A stretch of 64,000 nt of DNA from Agriotes lineatus (taxonomy: Eukaryota; Arthropoda; Insecta; Coleoptera; Elateridae). The notes beneath the pieces were generated by a model. It was not told where the DNA came from. It saw only the letters and a list, made by a program, of their open reading frames with translations, and ran no database searches. Positions 31,946 through 42,999 of this stretch are shown in pieces. The stretch spans positions 89,501 through 153,500 of the forward strand of contig CALNHX010002681.1 of the NCBI GenBank assembly GCA_940337035.1, given 5' to 3'. Position numbers and translations under genes: made by a program. Within the stretch, counting starts at the first letter, position 1, and the number at the start of each line of letters is the position of its first letter.

Positions 31946-32344
31946 GATTGGAATAACTGAGATTTTTCTTCAGTTGTGTACATTGTATCAAAGAATTAAC
32001 TGTGTAAAGTGTAACATTAGCCATTACAAATAATTTATCTTACTTGTAATGTTGCGCTTTGCTACATTACTGTCATATGTATGACAGTAGTGGGTAACTA
32101 TAGAAATAATTAAGCCTATGTTGCATGATAAAGTAAATTTTCTGTATTTGCATTAATGTATTTCTACACTATTTGCCGTTTTGTTTTTTTTAGAAGCAGT
32201 AAGCCACATAACATCGTTTGAGTGTCCACATGCTCCGATTTGTATTAATAATCTGTTACTACCACTAGATGATTGATTGTACTGTGCAAACGTAATCGTG
32301 GATAACTAATTGATCTCTTTGTAAATACCAACAAAAATTAAGAC
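31946..32344. other. Short gap with an inverted copy of the 28.1-kb repeat end
   Basis: About 32058-32143 matches the inverse complement of the end of the tandem unit (26849-26925 and 28118-28194): shared phrases are tactttatcatgcaa and the near-palindrome ctactgtcat-atatgacagtaatg. This is probably a terminal piece of the same transposon family. Confidence 0.5.
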
Positions 32345-32880
32345 AACTAAATTAGATTTAGATTAGATTTAGGTTCCACGACTTTCTTTTGCTGGCATGC
32401 GCACGTCAGCCCTTTGGGCTTTTTGTATTGTCGGGAGTTTTCAAGTTAGCAGGCCGACATCCGTATCTTTTACTAGACTTTTAATGTCCCCTACTAGCTT
32501 GCGGTTGTCAATAGAGTTGGTGTCCTTTACACTCTAATTCTGGGCATTCAAAGATGATATGATAGGCTGTTTCATCATCCTCTTGACATAGTCTGCAAAC
32601 CGGTTCATCTCTATAGATATTGATCCTGTGAATAAATTCTCTGAATGCTCCAGTGCTTGTTAGTAGATTGACTACTTGGTTGATTCGAGTTCTGTGCAGT
32701 CTCAACAGGGTTTTGGTGGTTTGTGGATTCGGAGTTTTTAGCAATCTTTTGCAGTGTGTTGCTTGATTGTAGTTTCTCCACCTTAGTTGGTGTGCGGTAT
32801 TGACCCATTCATTAATGGCTGAGCCAGCTCGGTTTTTCTGAATGCTTAGATCAGGTTCTGGACCGGTCATTGCATTACGG
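32345..32880 (-). pseudogene. 3' end of a LINE with a C-terminal cysteine motif
   Basis: The minus strand encodes NEWVNTAHQLRWRNY, KTLLRLHRTRINQVVNLLTS and CRLCQEDDETAYHIIFECP, the terminal CCHC-like segment after RNase H in I-group and related LINEs. A 3' UTR with a phrase of repeated taaatct (near 32350) closes it. The 5' part is missing. Confidence 0.75.
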
Positions 32881-35159
32881 GCTTAAGACAACCAATAAAT
32901 GTATTTGTGTCATGAGTTTCTGCTCTTGCTTTCTTTGTGTTTTCTTGTGTCAACGTAGTACACTTCTTGTTGAGTGAAGGAAATTCTTTCGTAGGTTCTG
33001 TGTCTACTCTTAATTTAACTACATCGGACTAGCAATAATGTGACACATCGGGCATCGGTTCTTAGAGTGAATAATGTTATGGAAACGAATACCTACAAGG
33101 TGCCCATTTTAAATCGTGGCGCCCTAAAATTACAAAACAAACAGCCCATTCTACTTCTAAAATGTGGCTATAATCTTAAAATTAAGATTAAATACACCTT
33201 ATGCATTAGCACGCCTTGAATTTTTGAAGTTAGTACATTATTTAGTGTTTAACTTCAAAAACGTTAGCCAAAAGTTTTCTAATTCTGACGAAGCTCTCAT
33301 TCTACGATTCTCAGTGTCAGTTGTAGTTTTAATTAATATTTTTTGTTTGTTTGTAGCGTGTATTTAAAGTTTAGAATTCGCGTTTTAGTTTAAATTTATG
33401 TTTGTAGTGGACTGTAGTCACTGTGTCACTCCATGTGGTCCACTTTCCCAAAAACCCTAAAATTTTAGAGCCCTCTGGTTCAACCCCGTAAAACGCCCGT
33501 CGTTCCTAAAACTAATTAGTCTCCATTCTTCGAAGAATGAACAGCTCTTGCTTGTTGTCGCCGGATAATTCAGTTTGTGCACATACATTGTTTTCGTCGT
33601 AAATGACGTGTATATCTTGTATTGGGTGTTCGAATCCTTCCTTCAGCTTTACGAAACCACTCGCCTCCGAGCTCTATATGCACCTGTACCTGTAAAGGAT
33701 TAAAGGTAAGTGACGCAATTTTGTTTGTTTATAGTCCACTTGTCGTTTATTTGTATCGTCGCGTCGCAATTAATCGTTTACTCAGAATCGGACGGCATAG
33801 TTCTGTGAAAAGTGCCTGTCTGTTTATGTTTGATAATCACATCGGCACAGGTATCCTAAAATTACAGTTTTGTTACCCGATATCTTTTTTTTCCAAGCTT
33901 GTCGGGAAACGACTTTTTAATATTTGTAATGCAAAACCATACTGTAACAATGAAAAATGTACTTAACTTAACTCCGAGCCACAAGCGGGTTTAACAGAAA
34001 CCTCAACCAATACTGAAAAGCCTGCCAAGCCATCCTACACAAAAAAGAGTTTCCGCAGTAAATCATCTTTTCAAACATCAAGCAATGGTTTTGGAAGCAA
34101 TAAATGGCAACTAGTGCAACAAAAAATATTTTTTATCAGTCTCATCAATTCTACATGGAAGGAACCACTTTTAAATTGTTATCAACATTTTCTAAAAACA
34201 CGAGTATCGATATATCAACAAATTCTATCACAGATTCGATAATAATCGCCGCAAGGGTATCTATATCTATCAAACAGAATATAAATTCTGCAAGGAGGAA
34301 GGAGGAAGCCATGTCATGATGGAATAATGTTTGTAAGAAAACTATAAGAATTAAAAAAAATGATGTTTAACAGGTATCAACGAGAACCTAATATATAATT
34401 TAATAGAATTTTAAAAAAGTCCTGAAAATATTACATAGATTCTACAGAGAAATTCAAAAGTACACAGACAACTCAAGGGCGGTAATTTCTCTCGTTAAAA
34501 TAAGAAAAAGGCTTATATGACCCCTGGACTGAAGATGCGTTTTAAGACAGCTGCAAACATATCTTACACGATCTTGTATGCTGTATTAGATGACCTCGAA
34601 AAAAGTTTGTATGAGGTTCGAAAGGTCGGAGATATGTTTTTGTCATACATTTTTACAGTGAGATTTTTAGTTAATTCTGGTTAGATGATAAAAAGAGTTA
34701 GAATTTTCTACATAAATCTCTGAGAGCTATAGTTTTTAAGAAAAGCAAACCTATAGATTAAAATTCGCTACTTCAGCAGTGTAATTCTTCACCCTCCTTG
34801 GAGCTGTAGCTTTCTTAAGATGAATTTTCGGATCTATGTTCCTAGGAACTTTTTGTCTTGTAACAGGGCAGCAAGGGTAACAAAATTTAAGGGGTGATAG
34901 TTCTCATTCAAATAAGACAAAAAGTTCATATAAACTTAAGTCCGGAAATGCGTCTAAAGAGAACTACAGCTCCGCGACGGATAAAATTATTCCTATCTTT
35001 AATGTCCGTACTAAGAAATCTGAATCTATTTATACCAACCGTTAACAACACCTTGCACATTTCCAGCCCCCGACATATACTTGCATCTAACTAAATTTCC
35101 CAAAGAGAGCACACCTAGAATATAAGACATCGTTAGGTGAGATACTGAACCCAAAGACC
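32881..35159. other. Non-coding or unrecognisable DNA
   Basis: No supported gene over 2.3 kb. Some plus-strand phrases between 34480 and 35100 may be very old LINE sequence leading into the remnant at 35160, but no motif can be read. Frames at 33622-33966 and 34104-34319 show no known domain. Confidence 0.35.
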
Positions 35160-35475
35160 TCAAACATGCAACTAGATGATACGACAGTGAGCGCCCCAGA
35201 TATCAAACGCCTAAATAAATGCAATATTTTGCTTAAATGGAACAGTTACTGGGTGTCGAGGACGGATAATAAACTCCGATTGATCCAAAAAACACTACCC
35301 TCTCCACCATTTCTGAGGAGAAACTGGAAGTGGGTTTATCAAGACTGAGGATAGGATACACCAGTATTTCTTCCGACTACCTTCTAAAACATGATGGCCA
35401 GCTCGTTTGAGACGTTTGCCAAACGAACTTAACTGTTTTACATATTATCTTATATTGTACTAATTAATATCTCTG
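35160..35475 (+). pseudogene. Decayed RNase H-side end of an I-group-like LINE
   Basis: Across frames the plus strand reads YWVSRTDNKLRLIQ, then LSRLRIGYTSISSDYLLKHD and VCQTNLTVLHIILYC. This is the typical end of LINEs with RNase H (consensus of the type SRLRIGHTRLTHSYLL...CxxC...VxHIL.EC). Frameshifts and a stop break it. Confidence 0.7.
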
Positions 35476-35885
35476 CAACCATATCGTCTGCCATTCTACT
35501 TATATGGCCGTTCCACTCATCAGGCTTTCTTAATACCAAACTGCCAATGTCTTCTACATTATACTGGCTTCATATTTCCTCATTTCTAATGTGATTTCGT
35601 CTGCTTATTCGTGTTATTTTCCGTAGAGTTTACATTTCCAGTTTCCAGCATTTGACATGCCTTAATGGTATCAGGTCTTGATTGTACACTGTAAATCGTA
35701 ATCGGTTTTACGACTACTTTGTAAATTTTTACTTTTGATTCTTTTTGTAGGAGTTAGTTGTACCATATAAGTATAGTCGTTTAGGCATGCAGAAATTATG
35801 CCCTCTTTGATTGGTGCACCACTTCTCTGGTTAATATACTGGTACTTATTTTGATTTCCTTTTCTTCCTATCCTGTATCCTTTTT
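35476..35885 (-). pseudogene. 3' fragment of another LINE, opposite orientation
   Basis: The minus strand near 35540-35480 reads EWNGHISRMADDMVAEIL, and upstream RITRISRRNHIRNEE, the post-RT segment of endonuclease-reverse transcriptases like the pieces at 15.2, 17.2 and 19.1 kb. It stands tail to tail with the preceding remnant. Confidence 0.65.
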
Positions 35886-35934
35886 TGCAGTGTTTTAATG
35901 TCAGTTATATAATTTCATCCAGATACTAAGTAAG

Positions 35935-37036
35935 TGCCCGAAATGTGATAAGGTGTTGAATCCTGACAAAGAAATTCAGTGTGATTTGTGTAAACTGCCA
36001 ATATGTACTACTAGCTCTGGTCTTGTATGTGCTGAAATCCAGTGTCTTGTAAATAAAGAACGTCGTGTCACTTATCAACGCGATACATGTATAGCACAAC
36101 GTGTTGAGGTTTTTGAACTTAAACAGCTGATTTTAGAGTTAAAACTCCGCATACAGTGTGTCTCACTGTAGACGGCACCACCCCAGTATTTTTTTATATA
36201 TTATCGATGTAAAAAATTTCTTTTTTTCTGATTATACCCCTCACTAAATTCTACTTTTAGGATATGTTAGGTAATTTCCCTTCACGGTAAAACGAAATAA
36301 GTTAAAACCATTCCTTGTTAAAGCTAGAGAAGATGGTTATTACACTTTCCTTAAATACAATAAACTATTTATCGATGGAAAACGTTGAAAATTAGAGGAA
36401 TTACAAAATAAAGTAATCGTTATCGACAATAAAATCCAAATAGCTAATTATCATGACAGTACTATCATCCCAACTGATACTGGAAATATGAATAAACAGT
36501 CCCAATCAGATGATCAACATGAAGCAGTGGGTGTTCAAACCAGAGGTAGCAAGAAGTAGGATAAGGAAAGTGGCGGAAATTCTTTTTGTCTAATGCATCT
36601 TAATATACAATCCATTAGAAATAAAACTTTAGATCTTGAAGTTGCATTAAACAATGTTGAATCTGACTTTAATTCGATGCTGGATATTGTTTGTGTTTCC
36701 GAACATCATCTAATAGAAGATGAAATTAATTTAATTAATATAAGTAATTATTACCTACCGTCGTATTATTGTAGAAAAGTATTAGCTAAAAGTGAAGTTT
36801 TAATTTTAGTACGAAATAATTTGAGTTATAAAAATTTACAGTGTAATGCGCCAACAATAGAGAAACATTTTGAGTATACGGCAATAAAGAATTCAAAAAC
36901 TATTATTATAGTAATCTACAGAACTCCGGACAGTGACTTTTATATTTTTATGGATAGTTTGGTTCAACTCCTTGAAGAAGTGTCGACATTTGGTTTGGAT
37001 GTGATAGTGTGTGGCGATTTCAATATTAATCTTCAC
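35935..37036 (+). pseudogene. 5' part of a CR1-like LINE (PHD-type ORF1 and start of endonuclease)
   Basis: From 35935 a zinc-finger segment reads CPKCDKVLN, CDLCKLPICTT and CAEIQCLV, followed by a coiled coil (ELKQLILELKLRIQ) and, near 36390, LEELQNKVIVIDNKIQI. This is the PHD plus coiled-coil layout of CR1-type ORF1. From 36593 ORF2 begins: MHLNIQSIRNKTLDLEVAL, IVCVSEHHL, IIVIYRTPDSDF and VIVCGDFNINLHV, the apurinic-type endonuclease that nicks target DNA. The frame ends at about 37036 where the jockey 5' end begins, so an insertion or deletion removed the RT. I do not find it resuming after 41391. Stops between ORF1 and ORF2 also show decay. Confidence 0.75.
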
Positions 37037-37191
37037 GTAAGTTGTCGTTTGATTTCCGTAGCGTAAGGTTCAACTAAGCGCGCGTACATCGGGCGACAAA
37101 GATAAAGTGCGACCTCACGGTCGAGGTTAAGTGTGCAGATATATTTTCCTAATCAGCTAATTGACTGTAAGTGCTATAAATCCAAACTATT

Positions 37192-38560
37192 ATGGCTTTT
37201 TTCAATCAAACTACGCCTACACAAAACTCACAACAGGTTGCTATGCAAATAGATCAGAATTATCAGTATCAATACCCGCAACCAAATTATCAGTTCGGGC
37301 AGCAATTGCCATTAAATAATTTCTACCCAAATCTAACAGTAAATAATACTCCGCAATCACAAAATACAGGACAGCTTTATGGAAATAATTTAGCTTATTA
37401 TCACACACCTACAACTTCACAATCGCAAGACGATGAATGGCATGTAGTTGAAAATAAAAAACGACCACGCAATAATGACAAAATGCAAAGTCAAGCCAAA
37501 CAAAGTAAAAATACGGATTACTGGCTAAACCCCACTAATAAATTTGATGTCCTGAGCGAAAAAGAATCAAATGTAGCAGAAAACGGCAGTCAAAGCACAG
37601 ATAAGAAGGAACTCAAACCACCACCAATTTACGTATCGGGCGTCAAGGCTATCCAACCACTGGTCAAACTTTTAGAAACAATAGCAAAAGAGAACTACGA
37701 AATTAAAATACTAAATAACGATGAGGTAAAAATTTTACCCAAAACTACTGAACATTACACGATCATAATAAAAGCCATAAAAGAAAAAAATACTGAATTC
37801 TACACATATAAAAGAAAAGACGAAAGAAACTTCAGGGTAGTTCTAAAATACCTTCACCCTTCAACCGACGTTAAGGAAATAAAAGAAGAGCTCAAGGCAT
37901 CCGGACACACAGTTATGAACATTGCTAATATCCGACAAAGAATTACTAAAATACCATTGCCCATGTTTTTTGTTGAAATAAAACCAGCTGACAACAATAA
38001 AGACATTTACACCATTACCAAGCTAGCCCACTCGATAATAAAATTCGAACCACCTATTGCAAAGCGGGAACTGCCGCAATGTGCGAGATGTCAACGGCAT
38101 GGACACACTAAAAATTTCTGCAACAGGCCCCCGAGATGTGTGAAATGCACTGGAAATCATCTAACAGCTCAGTGTCAACGCAAGGAAAAAAAATAACGAT
38201 GTCAGATGTGTTAACTGTAATGGCAACCATCCTGCCAATTACAGGGGCTGTCAAGTCTACAAAGAACTGCAGCATAAAATTTTTCCACCACTACGACTTA
38301 AACAACTACCAAATATAGGACAATCATCATCGCATATGCAGCGACAAAATCGCACTCATGCTCAAGTAGTTAGCGGCTCTTTCAACCAAGCTTACAGTAA
38401 CATTAATCAGCAGCAACAACAGCAACCTACAATACTTAACGAGTCTAACGATTTCTCTGAGTTAAAGAAAATGTTAAAAACATTAATGGAACAGATGGGA
38501 ACTCTATTAAATCTTCTTACTATCGTCGTCTCCAAACCTAACCATGGCTCTACAGCTTAA
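37192..38560 (+). CDS. Jockey ORF1, gag-like RNA-binding protein with a frameshift at an A8 run
   Basis: The ATG at 37192 opens 334 residues: a Gln/Asn-rich N-terminus, a PRE_C2HC-type domain (about 200-290, HPSTDVKEIKEELKASGH), then two CCHC knuckles (CARCQRHGHTKNFC, CVKCTGNHLTAQC). After QRKEKK the frame stops at 38194-38196, immediately behind a run of eight A. In the next frame coding resumes with CVNCNGNHPANYRGC, a third knuckle, and runs to a stop at 38558-38560. ORF1 proteins coat the element RNA and bring it to chromatin. One base gained or lost in the A run would explain the break; ribosomal slippage is possible but unproven. The last 17 nt overlap ORF2. Confidence 0.88.
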
Positions 38561-41237
38561 GTTGGCGGTATGGAATGCCAATGGCTTGACAAAACATAAA
38601 GATGAATTAACTACTTTCCTTACAAATCACTCAATAGACATTATGCTAATATCAGAATCACACTACACAGACAGAAGCTATTTAAATATTAATGGTTACA
38701 CTATATATGCTACGCAGCACCCGGATGGTACTGCGCATGCAGATTCAGCAATTATAGTTAAAAACAGTATTAAACATTACGAGCTCCCCAAATTCAATAC
38801 ACAACATCTTCAAGCTACTACGATTACGATCACAGATTGGCAAGGATCAATTAACATATCGGCGGCTTACTGCCCTCCAAGGCACAATATCAAGAAGGAG
38901 CAATTCGAAGAATATTTTCAGACATTGGGTAACCGGTTTATTTCAGGAGGAGATTTCAACTCCAAACACGAGTATTGGGGCTCAAGACTGACCACTGCTA
39001 AAGGTAGAGAATTGCTAAAGGCAATAACTAATAATGGATTGCCCTGCCTATCCACAGGCGAACCGACATACTGGCCATCAGATCTGGCAAAAATACCTGA
39101 CCTACTAGACTTTTGCATTATAAAGGGAATCAATCCAAATTATTTCAAAGCCGAATCATGCCTGGACCTATCATCCGACCACTCACCAATACTAGTAACA
39201 CTATACACTGAAGTGCTTCATAATGAGAATCATCCTTCCCTTAGCAGCAGACTTACTGACTGGTCTAAATATAGAGAAATAATTAATGAAACACTATCAA
39301 TCGATGTATCTCTAAAAACAAAAGAAGAAATAGTGCTAGCATTGGAAAACTTTAATCAAACAATTCAACAAGCTGCCTGGGAGTCAACGCCGCAAAAAAA
39401 GATAAATGATATCAAGACAATTTGTCCTATAGAAGTCAAAAAGAAAATCGCAGAAAAGCGCAAGCAACGCAAAAGGTGGCAAACTACAAAACACCCAGAT
39501 GATAAAAGGAAACTCAATCAGCTGACAACTGAACTCAAGAATCTTCTCTCCACTACAAAAAATCACGCCATTCAAAACTACCTAAAGAGGTTGTCAGCTA
39601 CGCAAGCTACTGAATATTCGCTTTGGAAAGCGACAAAAAAATTTAAAAGACCTCAGCAACACATACCGCCAATACGACTAGGTAACAATCCCTGGGCAAG
39701 AAGTGATCATGATAAGGCTTCTGCTTTTGCTAAGCACTTAACCGAGGTGTTTAGTCCATTTGATTCGCAACTATCTAAAAATGAAGAAGATGAAATTCTC
39801 CAATACCTTGATGCACCCTTTCAAATGTGCCCACCCATCAAACCGTTTAAAGTAAACGAGGTCAAGGCCACAATTCTGACGGATCTGAATTCTAACAAAG
39901 CCCCTGGCTATGACTTAATCACGGGAAGAGTCCTCAAAGAACTGCAGCAGAAACGTTATATATATATCACCCACCTTTTTAATGCTGTACTAAGACTCCG
40001 GTATTTCCCTGCTCAATGGAAAATCTCAACAATCATAACAATCCTCAAACCAGGTAAACCAAGTAATGAATTGTCATCCTACCGACCAATAAGTTTACTC
40101 CTTGTATTATCGAAAGTTTTTGAAAAGCTCTTGCTTCAGAAAATAATGTTTATTGTTAAGGAGAACAACATCCTACCTAATCATCAGTTTGGTTTCAGAA
40201 GGAAACACGCCACAATCGAGCAAATTCACAGAGTCGTAGACACAATTTTAAAAGACTTCCAAAATAAAAAATACTGCGCAGCAGTGTTCTTAGATGTTGC
40301 GCAGGCCTTTGACAAGGTCTGGCACAAAGGCTTGCTATTCAAAATAAAAAAGCTACTGCCACCTGACTACTATGAGTTACTTACGTCTTACCTCACCAAT
40401 CGATACTTTCTGGTTAAGTGTAGAAATTCTTATACCTCTCTATTTCCGATCAAAGCCGGTGTCCCACAAGGAAGCGTGCTGGGCCCTTTATTGTATCTTC
40501 TCTATACTGCTGACTTACCAGTCTCACCAATAATTACAGTTGCTACCTTCGCTGATGATACAGCAATCTTATCATCGCACTCCGATCCGCTTTCTGCATC
40601 CAACCAACTGCAGGCACACTTAAACAGTTTAGAACAATGGTTCAAAAAATGGCGTATTGGTATAAATGAATCCAAATCTGTCCAGGTTACTTTTACGACA
40701 AGGAGAGACACCTGCCCGCCTGTTGTACTAAATAACAAGCAAATACCACAAGATGCCTCCGCCAAATATTTAGGACTTCACCTCGACAGGCGGCTTACGT
40801 GGAAAAAGCACATTTTCACAAAGAGGAAACAGCTGGGATTGTCATTCCGTAAGATGTACTGGCTCCTAGGGCGCAAGTCGCAGTTATCATTAGAAAACAA
40901 AATTCTACTATATAAAGCAATTATTAGGCCGATTTGGTCTTATGGCATACAGCTATGGGGAACAGCTAGTAGAACAAATATAGACATTATTAAACGCTTT
41001 CAATCAAAAGTGCTACGATCTCTAGTAAACGCCCCATGGTTCGTTCCGAACGAAATAATACGACAGGACTTAGGAATCTCAACAGTAGACGAAGAGATAC
41101 GTAAGTGTAGTGTCCGATACCGCGATAGACTTTCTGCCCATCCAAATCTATTAGTTGAGCACCTACTGGAATCTGATGACGAAGAACCCAGGCTCAAACG
41201 TTTCAAACCGATGGATCTCCCCAACCGTTTTGTTTAA
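38544..41237 (+). CDS. Jockey ORF2: endonuclease and reverse transcriptase, 897 aa, intact
   Basis: The ATG at 38544 lies inside the end of ORF1, which suggests translation coupling. N-terminal endonuclease (about 1-225): LKLAVWNANGL, MLISESHYT, FISGGDFNSKHEYWGS, SSDHSPI, with the catalytic E, D, N and H present. Reverse transcriptase (about 430-720): APGYDLITG, SYRPISLLLVLSKVFEKLL, AVFLDVAQAFDKVWHKGLL (motif A), AGVPQGSVLGPLLY, TFADDTAIL (catalytic FADD). C-terminal part: QSKVLRSLVNAPWFVPN. No RNase H, as usual in jockey. Nothing is broken. It would nick host DNA and copy the element RNA at the nick. Confidence 0.95.
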   Translation: MALQLKLAVWNANGLTKHKDELTTFLTNHSIDIMLISESHYTDRSYLNINGYTIYATQHPDGTAHADSAIIVKNSIKHYELPKFNTQHLQATTITITDWQGSINISAAYCPPRHNIKKEQFEEYFQTLGNRFISGGDFNSKHEYWGSRLTTAKGRELLKAITNNGLPCLSTGEPTYWPSDLAKIPDLLDFCIIKGINPNYFKAESCLDLSSDHSPILVTLYTEVLHNENHPSLSSRLTDWSKYREIINETLSIDVSLKTKEEIVLALENFNQTIQQAAWESTPQKKINDIKTICPIEVKKKIAEKRKQRKRWQTTKHPDDKRKLNQLTTELKNLLSTTKNHAIQNYLKRLSATQATEYSLWKATKKFKRPQQHIPPIRLGNNPWARSDHDKASAFAKHLTEVFSPFDSQLSKNEEDEILQYLDAPFQMCPPIKPFKVNEVKATILTDLNSNKAPGYDLITGRVLKELQQKRYIYITHLFNAVLRLRYFPAQWKISTIITILKPGKPSNELSSYRPISLLLVLSKVFEKLLLQKIMFIVKENNILPNHQFGFRRKHATIEQIHRVVDTILKDFQNKKYCAAVFLDVAQAFDKVWHKGLLFKIKKLLPPDYYELLTSYLTNRYFLVKCRNSYTSLFPIKAGVPQGSVLGPLLYLLYTADLPVSPIITVATFADDTAILSSHSDPLSASNQLQAHLNSLEQWFKKWRIGINESKSVQVTFTTRRDTCPPVVLNNKQIPQDASAKYLGLHLDRRLTWKKHIFTKRKQLGLSFRKMYWLLGRKSQLSLENKILLYKAIIRPIWSYGIQLWGTASRTNIDIIKRFQSKVLRSLVNAPWFVPNEIIRQDLGISTVDEEIRKCSVRYRDRLSAHPNLLVEHLLESDDEEPRLKRFKPMDLPNRFV

Positions 41238-41649
41238 TGTTCTAGTGTTATCAACCAAACTGTCTGTGTACTATTTTTAAGGAAATTTTTATTGGAAAAT
41301 TTCCTTCATGTCATATATTGTCAAACTATTTACTAAATGTTCCTTTAAGTAACAGATTGTAAATGTATCAATAAACTAAAAAAAAAAAAAATATATTAGT
41401 CTACATAACACATATTCTACCTCAGTATCAATCATAATCTTTCCAGTTTGCTCTTACTTTTTATTATGTGTCTTCTGTACATATTTATATGCGATTTTGA
41501 GAAACTTTCTTACCATCATAACGTATTGCAATTCTATGTTAAAATTAACATGTCTTAATACCGTTTGCAAAATTTTAAAAGATCATGTCATAATATATTT
41601 ACGTTAAATGATAATTCATTGGCGTATTTAAGTTAATTAAATCACATCA

Positions 41650-41800
41650 GCGAAATGGACGTTTCCCAATCCTCTGGGTTGATGTTACTAGATACATTAT
41701 ACAGAAACAATTTGGTGAGGCAATACGTCTAGCTAATAATCGCTATCCATGGCGGGAAGCTGTACATTTAGCAATCCGAGAGCACGAGGCTGCACTATAA
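41650..41800 (+). pseudogene. Tiny LINE C-terminal remnant
   Basis: The plus strand reads NGRFPILWVDVTRYI, then FGEAIRLANNRYPWREAVHL and AIREHEAAL with a stop. This matches the arrangement GRPPxRWxDDI...A.RE.WR at the very end of many LINE proteins. Only about 50 residues remain. Confidence 0.5.
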
Positions 41801-42597
41801 TATAATACTTCACTCATGGGTCACAAAACGCCTGTGAATACGCAATGATACGATGAATAATTTATTTATTACAATTCGTAGTCAATAGAAAAAGATAAGC
41901 GAACGTAATACACGATATATTTGTTAAAAATATATTCAGAATAGTTTGTTCCTCGATTAACAATAAGTGTTAAATAATCAAACCGTATCCGTAAAAATAA
42001 TTTATATTATTTATAATAATAGCGTATGATATAGACAGATGAAGAAATAAATCAGAATCTTGGATTTGATCTCTATTTTGGGATCTTTACCACTTACCAT
42101 TCAAAACTGACACAGAGTAACTTTGGCATTTTAAAAAAATTAGACAATATTGTAATGAATCTACGTACTATTTCTTTTCTATATTAATTTATATTTTTGT
42201 ACCTATACTCAAAAACTGCGTGTGTACATATTAGGTACAAAATTAATTTAAATAGCCAAACATTCTGCCCTTTTTTATAATCACTAAATCTTTATTTAGA
42301 TTACCTAGCTTGATAGAACATAAATAACTCAAATCGAGGTTGAGGACTTGGATAAAATAATAATTTTAATAAATTGCCATAATATCCAATGTAAACTTGG
42401 TTAAACGTTATTCTCACATTATTTTTAGTGAAGCTGTGCTTACGTTTTGAAATAACCGCACTTGCACATAGTACTAAATAAAGCAACCAGTTACAAGCTG
42501 TTTAATCAGGTACGTCTCATCTTTGTATTTTTTAATTTGCATGTGATAAAAGAAGATAACAGCAAAATCATGTTCTCAAAAAAACTTACTATATAAT
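41801..42597. other. AT-rich non-coding DNA
   Basis: No gene recognised. The stretch ends with the target site gaactacaatt (42598-42608) of the next LINE. Confidence 0.4.
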
Positions 42598-42999
42598 GAA
42601 CTACAATTTTGGGGTCGAGTGGGCTGCCGGACATCAGGGCTGACATTTAATTATGTCCGCTGGCAGAAGGCAGCCCACAGGGAAGTTCCGGAAGTATTGC
42701 ACTTTTCGCTTCCGGTCTTTCAAGACCGTTGGGTAGTCCTAGACTATGTGATCTGAGATTGCATCCTTCCCGTGGTGGCCCTGTTTAAACTAAACCCTTC
42801 GGATCTAGACCGGGAAGTCGATAAACTAACCCCAAGCTAAGGTGGAAGCTATCGTGCCGAGAGCTGGATGGCACAGGGTGACAGTGCCTTGAACGATGCC
42901 CATGGAATACCTAGCGCCCTTCCATGGTCCCTTAGCCCTACTCCTGCAGCAGGCTCTGCAGGAGCGGACCTCCTTTCCTGACTACTCGTGGGATTAATT

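Larger units (their letters stand above)
37040..41391 (+). mobile_element. Near-intact jockey-clade LINE
   Basis: About 4.35 kb with a GC-rich 5' UTR, ORF1 (37192-38560 with one frameshift), ORF2 (38544-41237, open), a short 3' UTR with an AATAAA signal (aatgtatcaataaactaaa) and a 14-base poly(A) tail (41378-41391). The 5' start is set where the CR1-like sequence stops; a convincing target-site duplication was not found. ORF2 is complete, so this copy was active recently. Confidence 0.9.
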
